From: Zerene cesonia
Lineage: Eukaryota; Arthropoda; Insecta; Lepidoptera; Pieridae
Direction: 5' to 3'
DNA: 64,000 nt
Assembly: GCF_012273895.1 (NCBI RefSeq)
Contig: NC_052122.1
Location: 10,168,001 to 10,232,000 of the forward strand
This document shows positions 23,901-37,100 of this stretch, piece after piece. The position numbers and the translations under genes are program-made. The notes under the pieces were generated by a model. That model was not told the origin of the DNA. It saw nothing but the letters and a program-made list of their open reading frames with translations, and did not search any database. Every line of letters starts with the position of its first letter. Position 1 is the stretch's first letter.

Positions 23901-26900
23901 GACGGAGAGATTTCCAATGGCTTGGTCAGCACATCTTACCTAGTTATTAGATGCTCTTGATTTATCATCCTTGAAAACGTAGAATCGTGAGCTTATAATA
24001 ATGTCGCGAAGATTTTGATAAATGTTTACAGAGTAGCTCGCGAGATTGCAAGCTGTCGAAAATTTGTGCAGCCAATATCCGCTTGCGATTTTATTGCGAC
24101 ATATATATCAGTCATTCTAAAAGTGGGCGATTACGCCTCCTGTAAGCTTTGGAGACATAGGAGGGGAGGAAGGCGGCGGAAGAAGGACCAGAAAAAAATT
24201 TAGGGGGCATTGAAGTGGTATTTTAAAATTTACAAAAATTAAAAACCTTACCACCTACATAACAGCCTGAAGACATAAATTCTAGAAAATTGATCTTGTG
24301 TAATAAGTAACTTGGATAGTAGTAGTAGTAGTAGTTGGATAGTCATGAAGAGTCATGATTTCACCAGTACACATTTAACTCGTATCGTAACTCGGATTCA
24401 GCTTTTTTTTCAGACTTAGGTGTATAATTTGTTGTTTGTTTTGTTAATTCTTTTATATTATTTTTTTTTTCTATCACACTTGACGTTAACGTGAATGTTG
24501 TAATTTCCTGTAATTGAAGGTGCAGAAATCTATGAATGTGGCAGGCTTTGAGAAAATGTAAACTGTGTCCTTTGTTGGAAATCATTATTATTAAATAACT
24601 AAATAAACAATTTTTTTAGTGTGCGAAATCGTTGTTGATATTGTAGTTTTTAAAAGCAATTGATTATGACAGGGAGCGCTTGGCGAAATAAGTTTGAGGA
24701 TCTGTATGTATTTTGCCGTTAATGTAAAAAAAATCTAGAAATTGTATATAATTCCAATATCGTAATCAATACAAATAATATTTTCTCTGAATAAAGTAAA
24801 TATAACGTTGTTAAGCTGATAATTATGACACTAATCATCAGTATCCATAAAACTGTTTGAGTGGAATAAGCCCTAAATGCCCTAAAGTGGCATTGGCCGG
24901 CCGTTGCCGCGGCAGGCTCGCATCGTTCGCTCGGTGCATGCGGAGATTTAAAGTGGACCTCACACACATTTTGCTTCGCTTCTATCTAACCTTTTTTCAG
25001 TCTAAACATTTCCATTTGTTTTAAGGAAATGTAAAGGAAAGGAAATGTAAAAATTTCCTAGTAAATATGTCGAATTTATTTCACACATTTCTGGACGACA
25101 TAAGGAACTATAATACATTTCTTAGAAATTTTTTACAACAATGGATTACATACATTTCTGTTAACGTATAGGAGAAATGCTAAAGTTGAGTCGAGAAATG
25201 TGAAGCGATGCTTACAGCTATGAAATTGCATCTATTGAAAATTGTCCTTCTTTACATTTTTGTACGAATCTTTGCAATACCTACAAACGTCAACGATTCT
25301 TATAATAGATACGCTTATTTATTTTTATTTCAAATTTCAAAACATATATTTGTGTTAGGTTTTTATTTATTTACTTCTCACATGGTGAATGTTTTGGAAA
25401 TGATGAAGGCTAATATTTTTATTTCATTAAATTATGCCTAGAAAAACGGGATTGTGTTGATTCTCGAACACAAGTTTTTAGATTAATGTACCTTTATATA
25501 TATTCTTTTATTATTTATAATTAAGGCAAGTAAAATGCGATTGCGTTTCATTAAGTCCGTTAAATACTTCCCTCACCGACTCTAAAATCGTTAATTTTAT
25601 TAAAAAGGTGTCATGTTGGATATTAATAGGTATGTATAATTTAGATCATACAACAGTGAACATTTGTAATAATTCGTCATCATATTTTTATGTCATATTT
25701 TTCACGCGTTCTAAATTAGAAAATTTCAGTTCATTTTTAAAACAAATGTCCGAATAAATACCAATCGTAATTAATCTGAATTCGGATTATTTCAAAAAAC
25801 TACACCGAATTACTAAATACAGACTGAAAACGTGAATCCGCTTAAAAATTCAAGCCGTTTAAATTCTCACTTCAGTGATTGTCATTAGCGCATGTTACGC
25901 GACCCAATTTTATCGTACTTGGCCTAGGACTGTCACGTTGTCCACAGCGTTGGAATTGAAAGTGTGTCAATATATGTAATGTTATATAATAACGCAATAC
26001 GTATACGTGTCCTGTATGACGTCAGCTTCTTGCGAGTTAGCGACGATAGACCGAAATTTGAAATGTTAAAATCGCGTGTACGTGTTTGTAAAATCGTATT
26101 TTAAGGACAACGGAAACAGGGAAATGGGTTTACGGGAAATGTTAATACAATGAAATTTAGTTCTATTGTACCTTTTGTGGTTATCCTGCTATCGCAGCTA
26201 GCATTAATTAATTCAAGAGATGCTTTGTCCTGTTTGATAAATGACAATATTTTGGTGTTCGCTATAAAGCATTTCTAATCTCATTCAGAGGTTTCGAACG
26301 TCGATATTGCTTTGACCAGTGCTCTATATTAATTCAATGCAGAAATATATATTAATTTATTTAGAGAACTCATAAATTCAATTTTAATGCAAATACTATC
26401 TAGCACCTGCTGATTAATTTTCAGCGAATTTAATATGACCATGTAAAAGATTGTACGCCAATATATTACGTATGTTACCTGTGAAGAATTCTCGTATTAT
26501 TTGAATAAAATAGTATGTAAAGCATCTTCGATCCTCGGGGAAATAGAATTTAGCTAAGGAAATAGGATATAACCTGCACTCTCAATACGATGTATATTTG
26601 TATAGTATTTAACGGATAAAGTATCTATAGGTAATGTATGTATGTTTTTTTTAATGGTTAAACTTATATGTTGACAAAAAGGGCCTAGTGATCAACAGAT
26701 TGAGAATTATTTATTTATACATTGTTTGCACTGTATGCGCACCATCTTGTAGACCACAGATAACATAATACTATACCAGTAAGAGTCCTTTAATTCATCA
26801 TTGCGCTTCAGTCGCGAGAGCCTAAGAGTAACTAATGAACGGGGTTTAAATATCGGGAGAAAAGCTGCGCCACGCGATGTAATACAAACCAGCAGCTGTA

Positions 26901-27437
26901 TCTGTTGTAGATGGTTGAAATTAAAAGTAAAGTATAGTTATTAATTCATGAAATGAATTTCGCTTTAATAACATTAGATGAAAATATAAGGTAGATTTTT
27001 AAGTGGAAGCGTAAGCCCGTAAAGAAAGTCAATGTATGTCAGTCATGATGAATAATGTATTATATAATTCCATATAACATTAATCCATTCAACGTCAAAT
27101 CTAGCATTTTCTAGATTTGACGATAGGAGAATCGACGAAATTGTGAAAAAAGAGTATGCAATTGTGGTTGTCCAGTACTATCTGGAATACTGTCATGAAA
27201 TTATATTAATTACTCACTGAGCCTTAGTATTTTGAAGTACAAAAATTAACATATGCCGATACTAAGCACATCAAATTGCATAATAATCCGTCCAGCCGTT
27301 TCGAGGTAACACCACATCACGACAATTTCATATATCAAAATAGATTCTTAAATTATTTTAAACTTTGATACTAAGAAAAGAAAAGATTTTAAAAAGATTA
27401 TGGTCAAAATTTACATCGATAATTATAATAGTCATTA
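20991..27437. other. AT-rich intergenic region without a supported gene
   Basis: No gene can be supported. A (TAG)n microsatellite lies at about 24318-24336. A short GC-rich island at about 24885-24955 is unexplained. All open frames are short and lack recognisable domains. Confidence 0.45.
24318..24336. repeat. (TAG)n microsatellite
   Basis: Six consecutive tag units. Confidence 0.8.
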
Positions 27438-27626
27438 ATATATATAAAAACTCGTCACATTGTTTGTCCGCGATAGACTCCTAAAATACTCAACGATACG
27501 ATACGACTTTAATCAATATATGCACACCACGTGCAGTTTGATCCAACTCAAAAGATAGGATAGTTTTTATTATTTCCATAACGGTAAATGACATCCCAGT
27601 CGGAGCCGAGGCGTGCATCTACTAGT
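27438..27626 (+). mobile_element. Helitron-like remnant (same family as 50748-50880)
   Basis: It shares a tgtttgtccgcgatagact-like start, then tactcaac, and a block of the form tgcacacca-gtgcagtttgat with the copy at 50748-50880. It ends in ctactagt, the CTAGT-type end expected for a Helitron-like element. Confidence 0.55.
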
Positions 27627-28237
27627 GATATAAAATGAAATAAGCCTTAACACTTGTTGCTCTACAAACTCAATTAAACTTGACCTATGAGCCGGGACGT
27701 GCATATAACTGAATTGCCATATCGCATAATATAATCGCCGGCTAAATCCGTCAAATGAAAATGAGCATGCATTTAAGGACACGAGCAAACTGGAGAATGA
27801 AGTGAAACAGTTAATCAAGGCATCCAGCCCGTGATCCTGGCACGTACGACTTGCGACGTGACACAGCCCGCTATTGTTACGCAAACGTGGTCGAATTTTA
27901 TGCAATAAATATGTTTGGAGAACATGAAACCATTTGATGACGGTTTGTGTGGATTTTTAAATAACTCTTAACCAATGAATAGATTAAATTTGAGTGTCTC
28001 TTTGTATTCAATATTGAAAAAACGTTTAGTAAATGCATATAGATGATGGGTAAAATGTACCTGTTACCAGAAATCTGTATAATCCGGTATTCCATGCAAG
28101 ATAGATAGCCCTAGGTATTGTATAGAATACCGGATTGTGCATATTGCCGGTAACACAATATTCTCGGTGCATATCTTATATCTAGGAACATTTATACAAC
28201 AAATCTGGGATTTCTGTTCGTTATATTAAAATAACCG

Positions 28238-28307
28238 GGCTAACAGCCTAATGTCATGAGGCATACTTCCTATCCTACACGCGGACAAAGTCACGGATAC
28301 AGCTAGT
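28238..28307 (+). mobile_element. Helitron-like 3' end
   Basis: A short fragment ends in gtcacggatacagctagt, the CTAGT-type terminus shared by several fragments in this window. The 5' part is not recognisable. Confidence 0.35.
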
Positions 28308-31036
28308 CTACAACACTTGTAATTCAAGACGTCTAAATGATTCCCTAATTTTTTTTTATTTATTGGATATAGCTCAATTACTAAAAAGGTTACACTATCT
28401 GTACCTGTGGTTGTCTAATTTATCGAAGTAGGTACGTTATTAAATAATTAATATTTTGTAGCGCCTTGTGTAAATTAAAAGCATTGCTTTGGATTCAATC
28501 GATTTTAATTCGAATCAAGACTATTGAGATAGACAATGTGTTGATTGATATAGATAATTACTTTATTTGAAAAATATTATGAAAGCATTAAAATAATTGA
28601 ATTGGGAATGGTAGTGGTGATCATTGCGTTTGGTAATTATTTTTTAAAAATTTAATGATTGACCCTAGCGGCGATGCGGTTTGATTATTCTGTACTCAAA
28701 ATAGCATTTCACCTACATATTGTGATTACATGATATTTGGGGTTTGGTGATGAAGACAAAGGAAAATTGCGGGAACTTTTTGTCGGCTCACAGTAGGTAC
28801 ATTTTGAGCTAATTACAGTCAGTACGAGAAATGGTTGCAGGTTGAGTATGTACAAAAGTAATACAAAGAACTTGGATATGCAAAGTACATGGCTTTGTTA
28901 AAGTTTTAACAGTAAAAATATACAAAATGTAAAATATTTAACATCAAATTGAACCGCCCTCAAAAAGTAAATGAGAATGTAAATCGAAATATTCGGTGCT
29001 TTATATTGAATATTTGCATTGCTTTGAGCACCGACTTAAAAACCATTTCACAAAATAGCTTTGTGTTTTTCAGCGGCAATGTAAACGATACCTTTGCAAA
29101 GTTTAAAATCAACACTACAACCAAATATCCGTTATTTAAACAGGCCGTATTTGTTTATAGCTTTCAAAAATCTATTTACGCGTCTGTGAGCTGGTACTAA
29201 TAAAACAAAAATATTTTTTGTAAATATTCAATGAACAACGTATGTTTGGCATCTGATTAATATAATCGTGGAGAATTAGAGTCTGTCTAGGATATCTATT
29301 CACGACGAGACATAGAAAACACTAGATTTCTATGACCTGAAAAAACTTTATGTTAGTCTTTCAAAAATGCTAAATGTAACAATAAAAAAAATTGCTTTAT
29401 TCGTCAGATAATTATGGAAACTACTGATTTTGTGTCGTCTATTGATGCACTGGTCGACGTTTAGCGTTTATAAAACCAGAAAGCAATGGGCCGGTAAAAA
29501 TAAATAATAGAAATAATAAAAAAGCTTTTATTTTTATAAATTATCCAGAAATAAAACCAAAAATATACAGTCTAATTGAGAACCTTATTTGGGAGCGTTG
29601 GTTAAAAACAATATCTAATTAATAGACACCTACGCATGCATTATTGATAAATAATAATAATAACTATCTCCTTGAGACAGGTTCATAACAGGATGTTCGT
29701 GGGTGACATTGTCGGCAATTGTTTGCGTAGTATCATCTCCCCTCCTAATTAACTGTTTATGCTTAATTGTTATTACAGAAAACATATTCGTAGTCAGTAA
29801 ACAATTCTATGTATTCTTTTTTTTTGCACCTGACGAGGGCGTAGAAAAACAAAACGATATTAATTAGTGCGTCCTTCCTGTGTCATATCTAAATATCAGA
29901 CGATTCATCTAATTAATATAATATTGGACATATTATTGATAATATTTAGCAAGATTAGTTATTGTTACAATAAATATATAATTATATAACGGAAAACTAA
30001 TGACATTTATATAATTAATTCATGGAAGTATACAGTCTATTATACTTATTATTTGCGTCTAAGTATTAGCTACCTACGTTAAAGATTATAATTGATGTTA
30101 TAAAACGTTTAATTCCGTTCTAAATAGGTTACACAACTTAAATATTCAAACCTTAGAACGCTAATTTTACACTAACCAATACTTCCTCTTCTTCTAAAAT
30201 GATCCCAATGGCGTCGGTGGGATAATAGGCCAGATTACATTATGAGATTACACGAAGTCTACAGTGGGTGCGACGACACACTTAAAATTTACAACAATTT
30301 TCGGATTCCCGTCGTCGATTCTGGGTCAAATAAATAATATTATCTCCTGCACATTCCTACATCCCTAACTACAATATAAAAGTTCAATAAAATAACAGAC
30401 TCTTATTACACTCTTATCAGAATGTGGTTTATACTCTTCTTCTGATTTTTAAGAATTAAAAAAAAAAATGCAAAGTACATATTCTTGTTTTATTAAACTG
30501 ATGTATAAGAAATTATTATGTTTCATTACTAAACAAAATTTCTACACTCGTATTGAGGAACAATTGTTATAAACTAAAACAACAAACTATAAACCAGATA
30601 TCCCGCAACTTAGTATAATTTGGAAACTATTAAACCTACATTGCAAATTCTCTTAGCATCCTTAAATTTGATCCTATCCTAGTACGTACGAGATATAATG
30701 AAATGGCAGTAAAAGGAACTAAAACTGAGCCTTGTGCTTGCGGGCTGTGCACAACCGCTAAACGGCTTACTTCCTCCGTTTTACTACTAGCATAGTTGTA
30801 CATAATAATGTTATCTGTGATTTTAGTTTAAACGCAAAGACGCTGAGAAGTCATGAATTTTCTGTAGATTAACATAACCCTATATTGTTGGTTAGCACCC
30901 ATTATAATTTATGTTAGGCAATTTCATTTTTATACGAAATGTAGCAAACTTTTTCACTAGGAAGTTATATTTTTTCATTTTTTGATGAATGATTTTTTGA
31001 TGTTGCACATCTTCTTCTTAAGGTATTTTAAAATTT
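28308..31036. other. AT-rich intergenic region, nothing supported
   Basis: No gene or clear repeat. Open frames are short and low-complexity. Confidence 0.45.
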
Positions 31037-31051
31037 AAGTGTGATATACTT
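31037..31051. repeat. Left target-site duplication (15 bp)
   Basis: aagtgtgatatactt here is repeated exactly at 32239-32253, bracketing the retroelement between them. Confidence 0.92.
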
Positions 31052-32238
31052 TTTTTTATTTTATTTATTTATTTATTTATTTTTTTTTAAGTGGGGAAAT
31101 CTTGCATAAGATACCCACTTAAAAAAATGCACGGCACCCGGGGAAGGAGCCGTGGGTTATGTCGGATTCCTACCGACTAAAACCCCACTGTGTTCCAACG
31201 CGCTGCTTTAGACGGGACTGCGGGAACACATTGTACTCTACCGCGTGTCCCGCCCAGCAGTTGCCCGTTTCCAGGCCCTCCACTTGGTAGACCACCCCGA
31301 GGCGACGTAACCTGGAACACAAGCTTACGCCGCCCGCTCGCCAACGGTGGATTGTTCCCCGCTCCACCATCGGCGTTTCCCAAACCCCCGGCCCCAACAC
31401 CGTCCGACCGGAGGGCGCACGCCGAAAGGCCCTCCTAACGTGTGATACACGCGGGGGGCCCTCCGGCGCACTTTTATAAGGGTTTCCCTCGCAGCCCCCA
31501 CCTCACAACCAGAGGTGGCGGCCCTCGGTCTGGCCCCACGGACCGGATTACGAGTTGGCAGACGGCCGTCAGAGGACAGCCGTTGCCCCACGCCCACCTG
31601 CAAGGACTCACCGCACGTCACCAAAGCGACGCGTCGGGATCCCGCCAAACTGTGCTGGTAGTTTCACTACCCACGCACTAAACACATCGCACGCGGCCTC
31701 TGGCCGCCATCCACCGCCGCACAAGTGCGGCACCCTGCCAGTCGGCCGGATTGAGCCAAACGAGACCCAATCAACCAGCCTCATTATTGCCCAGCGGAAA
31801 TCGCCAGGCCGCGACCACTAGCCGCCATCCCTCGCCGCATCTAAACGGCACCAAAACCAAACCTGGCCCCTCGGGGGATCCTAGCTAGCCAGCCAGCCAG
31901 ATAGCCAGCCTTACAAGCAGCTAGTCAGCCAGCCGGGCAACCAGCCGGTTCCAGGCAGCTGGCCAGCCGGCATTATAGCCAGCCAGCCAGCCAGCCAACC
32001 GGTGGGGCAGCCGGTTCCAGTCAGGCTGCCAGCCGGTACACCAGCCAGCCAGCCTTCAGGCCAGCCAGCCAACCAGCCAGCTATAAGGTCCCCTGGCCGT
32101 CGGGTCGGTCGAGTCTCTCAGACCACTGACCGGCCGTCCAGCCCCTCCGCGTCCAATTAGCTTCACGCAGAGTGCCAGAGTGTAATCTGAGCTACTGAGC
32201 CCCCCCCGCCACGACAAGGCTTGGAACCGATGGGGGGG
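31052..32238 (-). mobile_element. Non-autonomous retroelement (1187 bp) with A-rich tail
   Basis: This GC-rich insertion is bounded by identical 15-bp direct repeats. On the minus strand it starts with a C run at 32238 and ends in an A-rich tail with repeated AAAT units (31052-31089), so it inserted by target-primed reverse transcription. Its 3' part is related to positions 195-292. The 5' part holds a GGCT-type array. Open frames inside it (largest about 107 codons, 31325-31648) carry no reverse-transcriptase or endonuclease motif that I can see. It is therefore either a non-autonomous derivative joining the 5' and 3' ends of a larger element, or a 5'-truncated copy whose remaining part is untranslated. 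The family is not named. Confidence 0.85.
31881..32086 (-). repeat. GGCT/CCAG tandem array inside the retroelement
   Basis: Runs of ccagccagcc alternate with a longer unit containing agccggttccag. The array lies in the 5' half of the element, where LINE promoters or 5' untranslated repeats are often found. Confidence 0.8.
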
Positions 32239-32253
32239 AAGTGTGATATACTT
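32239..32253. repeat. Right target-site duplication (15 bp)
   Basis: An exact copy of 31037-31051. Confidence 0.92.
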
Positions 32254-32842
32254 ACTACGTCTCTTTTTACATTAATTATTTCCATAATAGTATATTAATA
32301 CAATATTGAAGCTTTCAATGACAAAATAGACAGGCCATGAATTTTCCACATAATTCCCGATCCTGTGAGATTTCCAAAATAAAAACTATCATTTGTGAAA
32401 AAAAGTCCTTTCTTGGGAACTTACTGCCTCGGTAACAAATTGAATCCAAATCAGTTCAGTGCTTTCGCATATTTTATAATTAGTAGGGATTAACGTTTTC
32501 CTTTAATATTATAATGTTATTATAGCGGAACTGAATGAAATTTAAAATATTATATTGTGTAATTATACCTTGTAAAGTATAAATATAATAGTATCACATA
32601 TTAAATTAAATTAAATATTAAAATATTACATTTAAGAACGCGGCCATTGCTTGAATGACGAAACTGTCAACGTCAAAAGCTGTCACATAGCTATTTAAAA
32701 TTTAAAATGCTGTCATAATGTTGCATGTTTTTAATATGTTCACGAACCGTGAACCCAAAAGTAAAGTAAATAAAATCACGAGAAAGAGATTAGAACAGAT
32801 ACTATGTATTATTAATTGTAAGATAAATAATACGTCTTCAAA
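32254..32842. other. Upstream region of the thioesterase gene
   Basis: AT-rich with no obvious TATA box placed for the ATG at 32843. Short ctgtca motifs occur at about 32665-32715. The insertion at 31052 lies about 600 bp upstream of the start codon. Confidence 0.4.
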
Positions 32843-33819
32843 ATGAGTAGTAAAGCGGCAAAAGTAGCGGAATTATTCACTAAAACAATAGCAACTACCA
32901 AGTGTTTTGATCAGAACTTACGTAAGGCAAGTGGTTTTGTATTATTGTCGATATGAAAAAACATATAAAAAACATAACATAACATAGATATTATTTTGTT
33001 CTTTGTAGGATCTAAATAGATATAGACTACGATTTTCAAATAAGGAATTAAAACAAATGCCTTATTTATTTGATAGGTTAAAGTTGTATGCTGTACAAAT
33101 GGTAGGCTACTCACAGAGTTCAAAGTGGGACCAGAGCACCTGAACCAAAGAGGAACACTCCATGGAGGTTTTATTGCACACCTTGTTGATGCTATCTCAA
33201 CTTATGCCCTCACGGCTAATGAAACTGTTGAGACAAGGGGTGTTTCTATAGATCTTAGCATAAGGTAATAAATGTTAATTAATAAATTTCTGTGCACTAG
33301 CCATTCCACTCAGGAATAATGTTGGTTTAATTTGTGTAGGAATTTTGAAATTGTGACCAGAAGTTTCTCGGCTTATGTGGTATGGATGAATAATCTTTTT
33401 ACTATTTTTTCACAAATTTAAAATTTAACAATGATGTTGTTTTTTTATAAAAAATTATCAATACAAAATGAGTATATATTGTAGAAAATGTGTTAATACA
33501 GGTTATGGAGCTGTTGTAATGAAAAAATATTTATATCAAATAGTTTTTTTTTATTCAGGATAATTATAAATAAGCATTACTTACAGTAATTATTTGGTTA
33601 TTTAAAAATAAAAAAAGTTTAATTATTTAATTCAGTATATTACATTTAACAATTTCCTTTAGTTATTTGAGTGCAGCAAGAGAAGGTGACAATATAGAAG
33701 TGGAAGCAGTTACGAAGAAATTAGGCAAGAAGATTGCTTTTCTAGAAGTTGAAGTGAGAAATAAAGATAAAAATCAGCTCCTGGCTACTGGCAGACATAC
33801 CAAATATGTGGGAATTTAA
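32843..33819 (+). CDS. ACOT13: Acyl-CoA thioesterase, ACOT13/THEM2-like (hotdog fold)
   Basis: Three exons: 32843-32926, 33077-33264 and 33663-33819, joining to 142 residues, the usual length for ACOT13 (about 140). The enzyme hydrolyses fatty acyl-CoA to free acid and CoA; in vertebrates it is associated with mitochondria. Exon 2 gives the hotdog signature GTLHGGFIAHLVD preceded by GPEHLNQ. The Asn of HLN, the Asp of LVD and the Ser of GVSIDL correspond to the Asn/Asp/Ser catalytic set of human THEM2. Exon 3 ends LLATGRHTKYVGI. Intron 2 is GT-AG in phase 2. Intron 1 is in phase 0 and needs a GC donor (AAG|GCAAGT); the GT four bases earlier would break the frame. The start is the first ATG of the exon (A at -3), giving MSSKAAKVAELF. 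The gene lies alone between a retroelement and a long AT-rich region. Confidence 0.87.
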
Positions 33820-34167
33820 ATCTTTTTTTTTACCAGTACTGGTATACTACTATATTATCTGTATCAATACTTAGAGAAAATTTGACACAAAAATATGTAT
33901 AAAGTAATGAAATGAAATAGAAAAAAGGATAGGTAGATAAAAAAGATTTTCAGTGATCACTGGAGAGTTAGGTACCAATATAGTAGTTTCAAACATTTAT
34001 TAATACAAACCAAACAAAATTTGTGTTGCATTGTATACAGACTTTTAAATGGATACATGATTATAAACTCAGAGTACTAAGTGATAGTAGAAAATTGTAG
34101 AAAGTGAGTAAAATGTAAATGTATTTAAAACTAGAGCTCCACTCTGGCTTCACCCAATACATATGTA

Positions 34168-34173
34168 AATAAA
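34168..34173 (+). terminator. Candidate polyadenylation signal (AATAAA)
   Basis: A canonical AATAAA about 350 bases after the thioesterase stop codon, followed by a T-rich stretch. It is a plausible 3' end for that transcript. Confidence 0.45.
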
Positions 34174-37100
34174 AAATTATAATAATAATTGTTTTTTTTT
34201 TATTTAATCATAGACTATCACTTTCATTAGCCATCATATTATAGCCATAGGCTAGTCTATCATTTCTGAAGTTGCAACTTTCTTACAGTGAAGGAATTTT
34301 TCAATCCAATACTCAATATTCGGAAATATAAATGTTGAATTTGCTTTGAGAAATCATTAGGCACATAAAAATATGTATAAACCTATTTATTAATTTCTTA
34401 AAATTTTAAGTGTGGATGCGAGATTTTTGTAGAAAAGAGATTTTTTTTAAATCTCGACCAGCATGTACATGTGTGCAAGGAATCTTTAATATGTAATTAT
34501 TCATGTTGGGATTAAAAATGAAACAAGAGAATTGGGTTTTATTTTTATTTTTTTTTCACTACACATCAAACATCAATATCTTAAAATAGTAGCGCCATAT
34601 AAAACCACTCCTTATGTGTTGTAGTGAACATTATGACAGGATGATAAACATGGAATTAGTTTGGGTTTCCGATACGACCATAAAAGCTCAGATTAGGATA
34701 TGAATATGAAATGTTTGGAGCTCGCGTCTGTTGAGTAAGGAATTTTCATAAATGCATTTGAGAATTTAATGATTTAAGCAGTGACAAGGTCAATGCTGAG
34801 TCCACTGCGGCGTGTTTTCGTGTTTGTTAACTTAAGTGGCAGGTCATAAAAATATTTAATTTTACAATTGCTAGAACAGCCGCCACGTCTTCTACGTTGA
34901 AAATACAATGAAAAGCAAGCACTGATTGCTTTGCTTACTTTATTTTAACATGTTCTGTTAATAAATGGATTCAAGGGCTCTCGACTTAATATATTTTAGC
35001 GATCACGAAATGAAGTTTCGACTTTTTATATCCGTTTCTGTTACGTGCACGCCGATGTGTCGTCTCGGAAACCCATTACAACGAAATACAAATAGAAACG
35101 AGTCAAAATATTAAACAGCATACGGCAATTATATAAACATATCTGATTGATTTAATTGATTAAGTCGATTATTCACAAATTAACTATAACAAAATTAGTA
35201 ATAGGGCATTACATTTCGTATTTTCAACTAAATTTTGTTTCGTAAGAAACTGTATAAACATTTTATAAAACTCCCATGAGATATTTAACTGCACACTATG
35301 CCCCAATAGGTTTGCGTATGCCGTGGGTCAAATACAAGAACTAAATGCCGAAAGACAAACAATATTATTCTGTCATATTTAAGAAGACATGCGGAAAGTT
35401 GTTAGATAATTATTACTAATACCTTTACCATACAATCATAAAAATATACAATGATTCTCTTGTTCAAATGGGACACAGAAACATTTAAATAAGTATAACA
35501 CTTTTGATACAACGTAAAGTAAACCGTTACATATATTGAATCAAAGTTACGTGTACACATCTTCAATCAAAATGAAATTGTTAGGTTGCTAATAAATTAT
35601 AACAAAAATAATTTAAAAAATGCATATGTATTTTATGGCATTTTAGTCAATTTTGATATGTGTCTACAATTAAACATAACGTAGTATACCTATACGTAAA
35701 ATTGATAATTGAAATTAAATTAATTAACATAACAATCATTTTTATAAAATAAAATTATCATCCTGTCTTCTCCAGCCTCTAGGTGAATCCGTAACACACC
35801 ATAAAATAGTAATGTCCAAAAGATTCAGGCTTAACTACAATATAGCGATAAGAGACAAACAATTAACTACGGTGATGAGCACACCTAGGTATGGATATGA
35901 AGCCAATACCCGCGCCTTCATTCCACTTTATACATAAGTATCACCCCAAAGTTACAAACATCTTTATTAGTTTAGTAGCTCTTACACCAACATTCTCATA
36001 TACTAACGAACTTTTCAATTTGTAATGATAGCAATGATAGGTATACAAATTTAAGGATGCATTATTAATGTGGTCGGAACTTTACTGAATTTATAACCAT
36101 CTCCGTATGTTTCAAGCTTACCTACATATATCATAATTGACATCACAAATTCGATCATTCTTTCTATATTGAAGGTATCCACTATTCCTATTAGGTCTTA
36201 AAATCTCTACCTTATGTAATCAGTCAGAATTTTTATCACCTTTTATACTCAAATGTTCCAAATCCTCAAAGGAACGATAAGCGTATGACAATTTGATTAG
36301 CATTTTGCTATTTTAAAAAATTTTGATGTTTTTCTATCGATCACAGATGACCGTTTTGAAATGGGATCAAATTAATGAAAAATAAACATACAGCGTTTTG
36401 CGAATTTTACTGGTACGCAACCCATCGTTTAAGGCAAAATAGTGAAGATGCAAGCATAAAATTTATATTTTAAAACGTACTTTATTATGTACCTAGATTT
36501 AAACACATCCCAAAAATACATTTCTCTAAATACCCTTCATCACCGGGAACAAACCTATTTATAATGCTACAGTTATTGTATAAGGTCTAAAGTCTAGTAT
36601 AAATTTAGATTATGCAGTTAAAATAGTTTGATTTAGGTAGAGTTGCTCAAGATCTCTTATATTAGAGTTTCATTTTAATAGATATTTAAATTTTAATAGT
36701 TTTTATCAGTAGTCTGAATAATGCACTGTAATTTCATAACCAATTTTCCAGGGAATTCAAAGTAACCAAATTATTTTAAATGCATAAACGACACGACAAT
36801 GTCATTAGACATGTTTATATATATTTTTACAATATTGCCCTTGAGCGGATCCTTTCAGAAATTGTCTACTAGAAATTCTGTGCTCCTAACATTTTTGTGC
36901 AGGCATCTACGAAGTTAGTCGTAAGTTTGTAACATGTTGCACCTACGATTAAAAGTATCACAGTGTACTATAAACGTTGAACATGAAAGCGTAAGGACAT
37001 AATGTAGAAGCGTAAGAGGTAACTTTACACTCTACGTATAACATCGCAACTACAAACTCCACTTCGCAACCGTATTGTTAACTTTACTTCGATAACCTTG

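Noticed and set aside
27570..27905. 111-codon minus-strand frame
   Set aside because: It overlaps the end of a Helitron-like remnant, has no recognisable domain, and its start is not distinguished from chance.
31170..31821. Several overlapping frames on both strands
   Set aside because: They lie inside the GC-rich retroelement, where stops are rare because of composition. None shows reverse-transcriptase, endonuclease or zinc-knuckle motifs.
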